From Bugula neritina (Eukaryota > Bryozoa > Gymnolaemata > Cheilostomatida > Bugulidae): a stretch of DNA of 64,000 nt. Positions 1 to 12,800 of the stretch are shown in pieces. The stretch is taken from the NCBI GenBank assembly GCA_964035545.1, contig OZ037768.1, forward strand, positions 15,903,375 to 15,967,374, written 5' to 3'. The translations under genes and the position numbers were made by a program. The notes below the pieces were generated by a model, which was not told the DNA's origin, searched no databases, and was given only the letters and a program-made list of their open reading frames with translations. Numbering within the stretch: position 1 is the stretch's first letter; every line of letters begins with the position of its first letter.

Positions 1-93
1 CCTCAAACTATAAACACAATAGCTACACCATTGAGTGAGGCTTTCTGGAATGGTGCTTTGAAAGAGCTATGGCGTTACTTGAGTTTTAGTTGA
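1..93 (+). CDS. Possible last coding exon of an upstream gene (partial)
   Basis: Frame 1 is open from the window edge to a TGA at 91-93, giving about 30 residues (ends ..LKELWRYLSFS). The composition (Trp, Glu, Leu, Ala mix) looks more protein-like than the surrounding AT-rich DNA. I do not recognise the protein. A 30-codon open frame is expected by chance often enough that this is only a candidate. Confidence 0.22.
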   Translation, partial: PQTINTIATPLSEAFWNGALKELWRYLSFS

Positions 94-1062
94 ACTGCAT
101 CTACCTTTTATTGTTACTCTAGATGACCCAGCTGATGCTTGCAGTCATAGCATTATTCTGCTACAGTAAACCCACATTTATTTCTCATAGCAATCTTTAC
201 AAAAGCCTGATTTTAAGAGTTGTCGGGAGACTTCTTTGTCTCAAGCTATGCCTTGAAATTGGATGTCTTCAAATTGGATGGTCTTCCTAAGCCACCAAAT
301 GTAGAGTTTGGACTACCAGCCCAGCATAACTTGAGTTATCCAAGTGCCTCTATCTACAAAGCCACAGCTGCTTGCTATTCTAAAGTAACTTTAAATAAAC
401 CAAGCATTGCCTCTGGATTGGTGATATTGTGTAGCATATTTTCATTTGAGATCAGCTCTGGTATCACAAGAAATTCAACATGTGTAGCTTGTATCATCAG
501 TATTTATAATCACACTCAGATTAATAACAGTAATGGAAATTCTAAGTGTATTGCCTATAAATTATAATTTAATCACTGCCTAATAATCTAATACAAGCTA
601 CAAATGTATAAATTAGCTAAAAAAGTGCTACATTTGAGAAGCATAAACCCTAAATTTTGTTTGAAACAGTTTTTAAAATATTATATAAACTTATATAGAA
701 ACATTGACACCAAATGTATTACCATACAACCAGCAGCTTCTATATAGAGCATCTATAATACAGTTTAGTATATGCAAATAGATAGGTTTCGCGTGCATTC
801 ATACCACTTATTGCTATTATCGTTGTTGTTGTTAATCTAAGGGAATAAATTTTTCAATAACAATTTGTAATTGTTGGCATTTTAAATTTGTGGTAGGCAT
901 ACCTTATATTATGGTCGGCAATCACATTGCAACATTCAATTTAATAGACTGCATAACGGCAATTATCTGTTTCACTTTAGAAAGTGCAAGTTCTTTTAGT
1001 TTTATTTCAATTTTAGTTTTAAGGACATGAATTTTTATGATGCTCTTACAATAACTCATTCA
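94..1062. other. Non-coding AT-rich stretch
   Basis: No exon-like open frame with splice signals and no recognisable repeat. The 115-codon open frame at 220-567 has no support beyond its length. Confidence 0.5.
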
Positions 1063-1272
1063 CGAAAGCTTATAGTCACCATCCCTGTAAAAAACCCTGA
1101 TGGAAAGGGCTTGTAGTTAAACCGAGCTAAGGACTTATTCAGATGAGGCACAGGAGCAATTAGGACTGAATGTTCTTCCTAACACCACCAATGGCCTTTA
1201 CAGGGGTCCAATCTCATGACTTCAGATTTACTAAGCCAAAAGCTTTAACCCCTAGACCACGGCTGCTTCCCA
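1063..1272 (-). mobile_element. tRNA-derived SINE, copy 1 (with Pol III head)
   Basis: On the minus strand the element starts near 1272 with a tRNA-like head. Box A reads TGGTCTAGGGG (about 1258-1248) and a box B-like GATTGGACCCC lies about 45 nt further on. A body follows whose sequence around 1135-1195 recurs at 46779-46908 in the MBTPS1 intron. The shared body and the Pol III boxes support a SINE. The family of the central domain is not identified. Confidence 0.7.
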
Positions 1273-4200
1273 ATGCTTCTATACTAACATTATTATTAAA
1301 ACTGTTTAAATTGCATGTTGTCCTAATAATTTAGAAGCCTAGTCTCATATTAAATGAACATTCTTATAGTTGTAAGTTTAAAGTGAAGTAATAGTTAAAA
1401 TAATTAAGTAATTTTTAGTGACAGGCTGATTTTTAGGAAGGATCTAGTTTCATTACTGAAGATAGACTCATAAGAACTAATACAACAAGCCACATCCTCT
1501 CAATACTCATATATTTAACACTTGCTTTTACCAGTACGATGGTATATACATCATCGTTTCTGATTTTGCATGAAAACTCATTTCTCTAACTACTATTAAT
1601 ATTTGTTATTCTCGGTTTAGAGATATTTTTTTAAAAATCATGACAAAAACAAAGAATATGCAAATTCGTGACTTGCAGACACAATCATGCATATAGAGTT
1701 ATAATGTGACCTTAGTTTTTCTTTTTGAGCTAACAATTTAGGTTTTTAACTCTAATAAATATTGTATTTAATAGTTCTAGTTTTTATTAAAGTCTGCTAT
1801 TCATAGTTAGGAGGAAAATTAAGTTGAACCATGAAGTTTCACTCATTTAGTATATTTTTGTCTCTTTTCAATAATGAACATGTCTGTGTAAAGTTGTCTT
1901 CTTTTAAAATCACTCCTCATCAAAGTAATATTTTATCAATTTAGTAACTGGGTTGTGGTAGGGTGTTGTACAAGTATATCTTCTCAGTCCTATGATCAAC
2001 AATATAACTGTCAAAGATTGTTGAGCTTATTAAACGCACTAACAATTTCTGAGATTTGCAGAATGCATTTGAGACAATTGTTAAAATTGAGGCCTAAAGA
2101 AGTTAGAATGTAATTTTGATATAAGTAGATGACTTATGCTTGCATGAGAGTGGAAAATTAAAAATCTAGATATTTATAGCGAAGTTGTAAGTAAGAACAT
2201 CACAAATAGGCAACTGATACTAAAATCTAGACATAACTGTTAGAGTTTAGACAAACCAATTTGCTTTTAAAAACTGTTTGGACAGCCATACTCTATTCTG
2301 TTTGATAGTAAAAATCTGTGTAAGAACTTTGATCTTTGAAACAATTGTGAGCTACTGAAGTGTAGATAGCTGATTATACAAGTTATTCATTACTTTCAGT
2401 GCAAGAGTGTTATGGTAATTATGTATCTTATCTATATGCACGGGTTCATAAATTTTAAGTTCACTATTATATGTAACATGCAATATTGATATGATAATGG
2501 AATGTAGAGTGAAGGGTAGAGATAATGAAACTTTACTAATAATATTTTTTCATAGAAACTAGATAAACTAGTTGTTCAAACATCACTTAGATTGATACAA
2601 AAGCAAAAAATTTGGTTTCCAGTCTGTATATGTGATTAAGCTTTTTACTTATAAGAGTAAAATACAAATATTTTGCGTTATTTCTGTACATAAAGAAATA
2701 AAAACACACACAGCTCATCTGAAATCGATCGATGATACATAGATTAAAAATATATGTAATTTTTCAAAAAGTTGACATCTGAAACTATAATTCTTCCTGC
2801 TACAATTATTTATTTAGTTACAATTAGTCACAATTTATTTAGAGCCACTAATTAGCTATTCAGTTTAACTTTTGCTAGAGTTATTGATGAGATTGACAAA
2901 GAGTGTACTTTATCAACATATTGTACCTCTCTCCTCTCACATTTAGAGGGGAGGGGGGGAGAAGTATAAACAGGTGATTCATTATCTCTTACAAATTTAA
3001 ATCTACCTCAACTTATTTCAGTTATGACATTCATTTTCACTCCGAAAGAAACGTTTGGCTCTTACCTTTAGCTGAATTTATTAATTGAGTCTCACCTCTG
3101 CTACTTGTCATTTCATCAACTAAATGGAAGGTAGTTTGCTAACTCTGTCAGTGCTACACAAGATTGGTATAAGGAAATGAATGTAAACTATTGCGTTTTA
3201 TTAGAAATTTCAAGTTCTGAAAATATTAAGATAAAAATTGGTTTTCTTTTAATTGAATCTAAGCTGTTTCATATCCAAGATCTCAAACATCGAAATTAAA
3301 AGCCCAAAAATGGTTGAAAATTATTTTTATTGACAAGTACAGGAGCTCAGAAAACATTTCAATTCTAGTTCAATACTAGTGTTGACCTTAACTAATATAT
3401 TACTTTTGTTTTGTAAAATGCAGATGATGATATGTACAACATGTCAAGGTCTTATATATTTGCTGATGGTAACTGATGACTGTAGAGTGTTGTTAGATTA
3501 ACTTTCAATACTATCAGTCGACAGTTGAATGTTCATCCCACACTATAAGATAATTTTACTTGAGGTTGAAAGAGGTCCCTAATCTCTGGTAAAAATATAA
3601 TGAAATCATCATCAAAATTCCCAGTTCAAGAAAAGCCATGTTTTGAATTGAGATTTTCAGAATGTTCCATGGAAGCCTATATACTATGTGTAAAATTATT
3701 ATCTGTTGTATCGGCATGTAAATAATGTACATAATTTAGTAGTAGACAAGTAAAGTGTTGGCTATATATTGCAATATAATATACTGAGTTTTGCATAACA
3801 AATAATCAACTTTTCTGTATTGTTTGCTCTGAATAGCAAGCAGTAAAATATACTATTCATTTAGTAATTATAATGGCTGGTTATTAAATAATAGAAAATA
3901 AGAGAGAATAAAAACACTGGCATCTAAAGCATATGAAAGAGATTTTTCCTATTTAACTTAATTAATCGGATTTTTTATGAACAGAATTTGTTAAATTAGT
4001 TGTTGAGAAAATATAAATAAACACTACAAAAGTAATTAGCTTAGAGAATTCACTATACATCAATGCAGAGCTTTGTTGATAACATGAAACAGGTGCCCTG
4101 TTGAATAAAACATAAATTGTAATACTCAGGGTGACATGATATGATAAAATAATATAATATAAAATATTGCAGTAACAGAATGCACACACACAGATTAATA

Positions 4201-4636
4201 ATATTGTTATGATGTATTATATAATGCCTGTATAATAATGCCTAACTTACAAATTTATTGCCCTATATAAGTGTTACTAGCATGTATATTATTCTTAATA
4301 GTTTGACCTTTAACCTGTATGTACAAATAAAACGTATAAAAATGTAGTATATAATATAATCATATTATTACATCATAACTGTATAATTATGATAAAATGA
4401 CAAAACAGTTATATTTATTAAATTATAAGTGGTGTAAATTATGTTAATTACAGTTATGTTGAAAATGTGAGACTTTACTTCTTATTAAACTAATGGCTAA
4501 TGATTTGTAGGCTAAGAGACTTGTTCACTATCTGCTGTGTGCTATCCAAAGGAGGGGCTTAGGTTAACAATAGATTTTGTTGTCATTTATATTTGCACTA
4601 GTCCGAAGATGGATTCCCTTCAAGATCAGTCTATAC
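1273..4636. other. Intergenic AT-rich DNA
   Basis: No gene seen. There are scattered short AT-rich microrepeats such as the AATATAAT tracts near 4140-4400. Open frames here are short and lack splice context. Confidence 0.5.
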
Positions 4637-5804
4637 CAGTGGTTCCCAGCCTTTTTCATACTATTACCCCTTTCATCAATATTGGTTATTAATTTCTCCC
4701 TTTTGAAAAGAGAAAAAATGTATGACTGACATAATGTTGATATATAATGCAATGCAATACAATTTGCATATATTTGCATATAATATGATTATCACAATAG
4801 TTATATTACAATTGTTATTAAAACACAAAGCAGTTTAATTATTAATGTTAAGGTTGCAGTTGATGCTTTTGTGCCAGCTTGCTTAAGCCTGGCCCTGTTT
4901 GTGACCAGGCCCATCTTAAGTCACTCTGCAGGATAAGGCTGCTTCTTTTCTCTTTGAATTGATGAGAATCCTACTTCACATGGATAGGTGGTGCTGGATG
5001 GCACCATGACACGGCTTTGTCGGTATGTGAGGGAAGAGTTTGCTTGTTGAAGCTCAGAATGATTTTAGGTAAAAATGGCACAGGTAAAAATGGCACAGGT
5101 AAAAATGGCACAAGTAATAATGGCACAAGTAATAATGGCACAAATAGAAAATTAGGTAAAATTTGCATATTTTCAATATTAGAATTGAAGATTTGAGTTG
5201 GGGGTCAGGGGTTCAGGATGGGGGTTTGGGGGTTTGAGTTTTGGAAAAATTCAACACCAGTGTACCATTTTTAGCTAGAATCGGAACATGTTTTTCTCCT
5301 ATAATAGTTCATTGAGAGTGGGGAAAGACACCATGTTTTTGATAGAGATGCCACCACTTTAATGCAACTTTAAAAACATTGCTGCTGTTATGAAAAGCAA
5401 TGGTATGATAGTTGCGCTCCTGCATTTTTAGGTTCAGATTATTTAGTGTAGCAAATATATTCACTAGGTATGTAGTATACAGTTGACAGAGATTGACTTG
5501 CCTGGCTGCTAAAAGTTGGCCTGTTGGTTTTTGCAAATTTTCTGACCTACATTCGAAGTAGTACAGAGAGCAGTTAGGGTAGAGTAATTAATAAACACAT
5601 TAATTCATGTAGAAGTAAACTAAGATTGCAGAATATGGTTTGGTTAAGTAAATAAACTAAGATGGAGGTTTGTAGATATACATGTAACTTGCAAGAGCTT
5701 TAAAAGCCTTCAGCAAGCTGCGTAAAGTTTTCAAAATTCAAACTCCCCCTAAAATGTCCAAATTCCCTCCTAGCGGGAATTTTACCCCAGGTTGGGAACC
5801 ACTG
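4637..5804. mobile_element. Non-autonomous hAT-like element (about 1.17 kb)
   Basis: The left end reads CAGTGGTTCCCAGCC from 4637 and the right end is its near-perfect inverse, ending at 5804 (reverse complement CAGTGGTTCCCAACC). Flanks are GTCTATAC (4629-4636) and GTCTATGC (5805-5812), an 8-bp target duplication with one mismatch. A CAGTGGTT-type terminus with an 8-bp duplication is characteristic of the hAT superfamily. No transposase frame is present, so this is an internally deleted or MITE-like copy. A foldback repeat (5067-5281) is nested inside. Confidence 0.8.
5067..5281. repeat. Foldback repeat copy A (15-bp units plus G-rich core)
   Basis: Five tandem 15-bp units of the GGTAAAAATGGCACA / AGTAATAATGGCACA type run from about 5067 to 5145. 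They are followed by a G-rich core at 5200-5232 with four G runs of 4-5, and then a short inverse arm (GTACCATTTTTAGC, about 5261-5274). The same architecture occurs at 11.3 kb and 19.2 kb. It lies inside the hAT-like element, so it inserted after that element or was carried by it. Confidence 0.7.
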
Positions 5805-5812
5805 GTCTATGC

Positions 5813-8800
5813 TGAGACAACTACTATACAGCAGGTTAGGTAATTATCAATACATGAAAGCAGTATAATGATTTATACAGGAACCATGCCAAGGTGTAAT
5901 GCCAGCTGTTCACCATTAAACTGGTTTATCCATCACCCTACCCCTTCTTATCATTGCCGGAAGGGGTAGTTGGACTTTATTAATTTTATTTAGCTGATAG
6001 CTGATGAGACTTATTTCTATGTACATACTTGTTAGTGTGCAAGATATTGCTAGTGGTCAAGAAGATGATAGCAAGTGCTTGATTTAAGTTCCACCAGTGG
6101 TATTAGTAGGAAAGTGTGAATATGACTGTCATGTGTTTTTCTTATATGCTTATATGACTTGGAAGGCAATTGTTAAGTTCACCCCCCCCCCCCCTCCGGT
6201 GATGAATTATTTCAACTACATTCTTAGGCCATCTAAAACTCTATAAGTTTATTTTCAACAATCCCCAAGAATTATTGCTTTTGCTCCATATAAATTAATT
6301 ATTATTACCCATCTACTCTACAGCTTGGGTTGTGTGGGTCATTAAAACCAGGTTAAAACTAACTTAGATTTATAATTTTACTCTGTCCCAATGTGAGATA
6401 TATATAAGTTAAAGTGATAAGGCTTGAATCTTAAAAACATTTGAAAACATAGCATTGAAATTATGAGGTATAGTAGCTACAGCTGCTTTGTCATAATATT
6501 GTCATGAGTTCACAAAACTAGTTTTTTCTAAAAAAAATAAGAGATTGAACATGTCATAAAGGATTTTTTATAAAATTAAAAGAATAGGCTGAATTTATGA
6601 GTATTTTCATGCAATAAGTTGGGCATTATAGAACGTCATAACCCTATTTGTTTGAAAGTTCTCTAAATATATGAAAAGAAAACAAAATGTGTGTTCTGAG
6701 CTAAAAATGGTTGGGAGTCTAACAATCTTCAGCAAGCAAGCTGCTCCATAAAACTCTGCCAATACTCAATCTATACATAATAATACGTTGTGTGAAGTGA
6801 AGTCTTTATCTCTAAATTCTGATAAAGCAAATATTTGAACAGTTTTACTCAGTATCTTCCTAGCTCTTGAAGCTAGTAACAAACCTTTTGACGCTTTGTT
6901 TCCTCAATGTGCAGTAAGTTCTTTGCATGCAGTAGGAGTGTTTTCACTAGCTTGACATACAAGCAGATACGGCTCTCGAAGTCTAATTTAGCTGACATGA
7001 AGAGATGAAATTAGATGAAAGTATATAGTTTGTGAAAGGTTCGTAATTTGTTTTCACCACTCTTTCGCTAGTTAAGTAAAAAAAACATCTCAAAAGCTGA
7101 AAATAAAAGTTTGAAGAATACAAACTGCTATAGTGTTAACCAAACAATCTGTGAAATATTATTGACTAGAAAGATTAAAGATATTCTAATTCAAGTGTTC
7201 TCAGAATAACTTGACTCATGAAGATCAAATTAAGTTGAACCAGTCTTGCAATTTCATAATCTCATTTTGGTGTGCAGGGCTACTATCCCATTAGACTTTA
7301 CTTTAATACATGCTTCTTTATGGGACATATTATTACCATCCCATATAACAGTTTACCGTCAATTAACCTAAAATTTACACCAAATTATTATTAGCTATTC
7401 TTGTTTGATAAAGCTACCATTTAATGAGAATGTTAATGTAAATAAAAAATAAACTTAAACCTATATTGGAAAATTTTATTAATTTTATTATTCTTAGCCA
7501 AGATTTTTTTGAAAAGGTGCATGTTATATAAAATTATTTAAGTCTATTTCTCCTGGGTAATGACATAAATATTATTACAAATTGCTGTTCTTAGAAGAGA
7601 TTCGGTGTAGCAGCTGTCTGCTATCTTCCAGCACTGTGTTTACCAATTGCTCTTCTCTATACAGTGTTTTCTTACACTGACGTTAAAGTCACCCATAGCT
7701 TTAACTTTATGGTCTAAAGGTGTGATTTGGGGAAATATATGGGAGCTTAAAATATCTCATCTTCTTTTTATTACAAGATGTACTTGGAGTGGGTATACAT
7801 TGCACGCACATTGAACAGAGTGACATGTTGCTATATTTCTAGAGATACTGAAGCTATTTGGTAGATATTTTAACTTGAATATAATAATTCCTTCAATAAT
7901 AAGCTCTATACCTGCTAACTTTCAGTCTGTAAAAGCTTTTCCTTAGTGATGGTGATAAACATATTTATCTTAAATCATTCACTTTATAAAACATTTTAGA
8001 ACAGTGTTTTAAAAAGTTATACAGGCACTATCAAAGTCACTGATTAAACAATTTTTTCTAAGAATGGTTTAGAAAATCTATCAGTTAGATTGCATAATAC
8101 TTTGTCACAACCATCTCCCATAGATGCTCACAGCACCACCCTTTTTCTTGAATCTGGCTTTACTAAGCTGTGATAATGACATACACTATATTTGTCATTG
8201 TTTAGGCTGGCAGTATTTCCTGGATCTTTGAAAATTTCAGTTGATCTCTTTGAGATCTTTTTTTTAGCTGACAGTTCTTTCTCATCCAGAACCAGTCTTT
8301 CAACACTTTGCAGCTTGTTTCAACAAAGTGACCCAAACTGTTGAACTTAGGGTCAGTCTAAAAAACCAAAGTGTTGCCCCAACCACCACCTAAAAGAAAG
8401 TGGTAGCCTTTTTTATAAAAATTAGTACTGCTATGTCAAAGTCACTAGGTTGGTTTAATTACTGAAATATATCAGCAGATGGGTGAAAAAAAATTGGCCA
8501 AAACAAATAGCAGTTTAAATAAATCCTAGAGAAACAACCCTATAGAGGAGGGATGTCGCAAACCAGGCTGTGTCACTCCATTGTCCTGTCAAGTCATGTA
8601 GAATCAGCACATAAAGCATGCGCTGAATCCCTCTGAGTATTTATAATAGCGTGTTGCTGCTTTCACAATTCTTAATGTATGCTGGAGTGACTCCATTAGC
8701 ATAGATGGTGTATTTGAGGTTAACATCACAGCATTGACAACTTGCAGTTAGACTAAGCATCTCCCTTTCACAAATGATGATTAATTCTCCAAAATAACTT

Positions 8801-9655
8801 TATATAGTAAACTTTTCATTGACTGGCAAGGTTAAGAGACACCAAAGAAGTTGCTTAAAAACACCTGGTGTAAATAATTACCTGCTGCTTTTGCTGCCAG
8901 GCTGACAGCAATTCCCAATCAAAGTGTCAGCTGTCATGATAAAGATAGCAGAGTCCACTTACCTCAGCTAAAAATAAACCATGATGGAAAATTCAGCTCC
9001 TAAATAACATGCTGTTGCATAATATAGTTAATGTGACGGTTTGGCAGTTACAACCAACACACCACCATATGCAGATATGCAGGCTAATAATGTGTAGCCA
9101 TTTCTGACTTTCTAAGACCAAAATCTTGTCATGATTACAATCTAAAGTGTAGAATAGTAACACCTACAAAATGTCTTACTTTACTAACTTACATTTAGGT
9201 TGAAAAATATATATTTGGGGGACATAAATGCAAGTGAGCAATAAAATAAATCACTTGTTTTATTAGTAAGTTTTAAATGCTGTCATATTCTTCTGGTCAC
9301 TATGAAAGTGCATCATTTATAAAGAAATATTTATCTTTTAAAATGAATTATAGCTTACACATGTCATTGTTTTTAAAACGAAAATATCAATATAGTGTAT
9401 CTTTTACAAGCTTTGTACTGACGTTATATTCTATTGTCAGATGTTTTACATAATTAAGTACATGACATGAGATTTTTGAGATATTTGGCTATAAAATGGC
9501 CTTTTACAGAAAAATTATTTTAAAAATTGCCATTACTTCTGAAACTTATGAAAAGGTTTAAACTTGTATGGAAGTTCCTTGTAATATATGAATATATAAT
9601 TGAACAGGTGAAGTAGGCGTGTTAGTAATTATTTCTCTTTTTGTTTATTATTTAG
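5813..9655. other. Intergenic DNA upstream of the cytokine receptor
   Basis: No coding exon recognised. It contains a 13-base C run (6182-6194). The receptor's first coding exon is preceded by a splice acceptor (TTTAG at 9651-9655), so a non-coding 5' exon and the promoter should lie here or further upstream; I could not place them. Confidence 0.4.
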
Positions 9656-9659
9656 AACC

Positions 9660-9840
9660 ATGAAGTTGCTACAAGTCACACTGGCTTTACATTTCCTGAT
9701 AGCCTCTGTATTGGCCCTACAGAATATAGGAACAACAACTGCCACTCCTATAATGAGAGACTCAGTTGAATGCACTCATCCCATTGGCCGCTTTTCTAAT
9801 CTCTCCGAAAATATTTTAGCTGATCCCCATGTTTTAGGCA
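9660..9840 (+). CDS. Receptor exon 1: signal peptide
   Basis: The ATG at 9660 follows an acceptor (TTTAG, exon from 9656). The first 20 residues (MKLLQVTLALHFLIASVLAL) form a classic secretory signal. The exon ends at a GTAAGT donor after 60 codons plus one base and joins 10224 in frame. Confidence 0.8.
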
Positions 9841-12800
9841 GTAAGTGTTTATATTCATGCTTTGCTTCGATCTTCTGTTTATAAAAATACTTGTTGCTTA
9901 GATGTTTAATAGGCAAATTTATAACCAATTATGTGATATCATGTTGCTTTTGGTTGATCAATAGTTTTAATTTAAAAACCAAATCTAAGCTTATGCTGCA
10001 TTGGCCTAGCTTGTCAACATGCAATATAGTGATTAATCAATCGTCGTTGTAAACTCTCAAGTTGATGTTCATGAAAAGATAACTTCTAAATTAAAAGCTG
10101 CATAAAGAGCATCTTTCAGAGAGGGTGATGAAACAAATTTTCAACTAGAATAGCATGCAAGTACAACTATTTATTTATCATGAATTAATACAACAAATGT
10201 GATGTAGTGTTATCTGTTTGCAGTGCTGTCTATAGTGGGATATCCTTGTCAAATGCAAGAGAAGTTAACAGAAATGATGGCTGATAAACAAGCCATCTTT
10301 TTGTTTCCTGTCTATTCAAAAATAAAGTTTCTTTGCTCAAGTTTACCAAAAGCCAAATGTAATAGCATGGAGTGAGTATATATTTTATAGCTTTTATCCT
10401 GCTTAGCTGTAGCAGCATAAATTGATTATAATGTCATATTTAAAGAGCAACTATAATAATTACATGTTTCAAACATTAAGATTACAGTTTTTGAACATTA
10501 AGTAATAGAGAGTGATTATGTGATGATTTGTTTCAGATAGTGTTCAAATCTGTCTAATGCTTGCTTGTACTGACACATTTTAAAATGCATTTTTAGCATT
10601 CTGTCAAGAGTGGATATTGACATAAACAAGAGTATAGAAGTTATCAACTCCAACCAATCCATATTGACTGTAGAGTTCCTGAGCCCAACTAATGCCAACA
10701 ACTTCTACTACATTGGATGTGAATGTAAAACAGTAGAGAATACCAGCAGAACTATTGGGGAATTCCGATCATTTAAAGTTTCATGTAAGACATACTACAC
10801 TTATACATTGTGCTGTCTTATTTTGATGCAAAAGTTATCTCCATCTCCATTATCAGGCATATTGTGTAATTGTGCATTTAGTTTACAAGTAGCATAATAT
10901 ATACAATATTGTTATAGTTTGCGGTCTATGCAGCCAATTCACATTTATCCATAATAGCTCAAAGAAGGTAATCAATCTAAAGGTTGATGCAAATGAAAAT
11001 GCTTGAATATTTTGTGCCTCTAAATCTAATATGGAATTTAAGTATCTGAAGATCAATTTTATCAAGTCAGACTCAGCAAGTAAATTAAACCTGACTGAAA
11101 AAGTTCAATAGGCAACTACAATCTATTTATTTGAGTTTCAAATCTATATACTGTAGTGGAAAGGTAAGCAAACTGTATTTACATCGAGTGGAGTGTACTG
11201 TACTATTTGTACATCTCTGTTAACATTTCTTTATACTCACCAAACATTTTGGATCTGTAGACTTAAAACATGTGACTTGCTCTAAAAAAAGACTGCAAAT
11301 TTACGATTTTAGATAAAAATGGCACAGGTAACAATGGCATGGTAATATGGCACAGGTAATAAAGGCACAAATGAATAGTAGGTAAAATGGCACACTGATG
11401 TTAAATTTTTTTCAAGCCCCAAACCCTTACTAAAAACCCCAATATTGAAAATGTGTCATTTTTATCTAGTTTTCTATTTGTGCCATTATTACTTGTGCCC
11501 GTATTACTTGTGCAATTTTTACCTTGCCACTTTTATCCGGGGGCCCTTTTTACCCGACACTATATTATATAGTTCACACTGTAAATACAGGGTAATTACA
11601 TAGGTTGCTGTGGTGTGCAGACTATGTTTCATACTATTAGGTAGATGCACATATGTTAGAAAAGAATACAATTCCCAACCTTCTATATCTAATAAATTAC
11701 AGACAAACCACCACCAGTCTCTGGCTTTCAATGCATAGTAAAAGACTTTGAGAATGCCGTATGCACTTGGGACCTGCAGACAGACTATGGGTCTGAATAC
11801 ACAGTATGTTTTGGACTAGTGTAAGTATTTAGACTTGTATGGTAATACTGTCAACTGTATAGATTAATTGCATCTAAACACTTAATGCAACAGTGATGTG
11901 GTTGCAGGTCATTTAATAGAAGTAGTTGGGAAGTGTTGACTTGTAATACTACATTTAATAATAGGAAGAGGTAACAATGGCATGAACTTATTAGTTTCAA
12001 CTGCCATTCACCAAGCTTCCATATGCATGGCTTTGTTTATTAGAGTAATATTAGTTTTATTCAGTGTTCATCTACTCATAGATTATTACTGAAAATAAAT
12101 CAAGTTTATCTTCATTCAAAATAATTTTCAATATATGAAACATTATATGAAACCAAAATATAGTAAATAGGAGTTTACACATTTCTTATCGTTTATAAAG
12201 TATATGTAATTGAAAATATTGTTTGATATTTTAATTTGCTAAAATTTTACACTTTTCAACACTAAACTAGTTGTTAGCAAAAATTTCAATCATCTAATAT
12301 CTAAAATTCGTCTATTACAACCAACCTAACAAAATATTAATATAAAAATTTACACAAATATAATAAAAATAATAAATAGTTATATAATACTACAATCTCT
12401 TTCAAATCTAATGAAACGGTTTTTCAGATACAAAGCAAGAAAGATATTATACTTTTTCGTCACTCTTTATTTATTCTTAATTTGTGGTACCAACCAAACG
12501 GAGCTATGCTTTTTAAACCTCCCTTACCAACTTTAGCAGGTAGAAATGTATGACCTTGTTTACCATATGCTACACATATACTGAAGATTAGTCAAACTAA
12601 ATTTGTATTATTTGATGGTTTAGAAATAGAATTTATTTCTTTCTGTCTACTGCATGACTGCTTTACATTTATGTGTTGCACTGTTCGTCATAAATTACTC
12701 TTTTTGTTTCTTTTCTCATGGTGAAAGAAACGATTGGATGCGAAAACGTATTAAAGAGAGGTGAGAGAGTTAATGCAGTGGCTGTACACACTATATAATT

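Noticed and set aside
220-567. 115-codon open frame near the left edge
   Set aside because: No splice context, no recognised domain and unremarkable composition; chance is sufficient.
4971-5168. Open frame with a repeated VPFLP peptide
   Set aside because: It is the translation of the 15-bp foldback units, not a gene.
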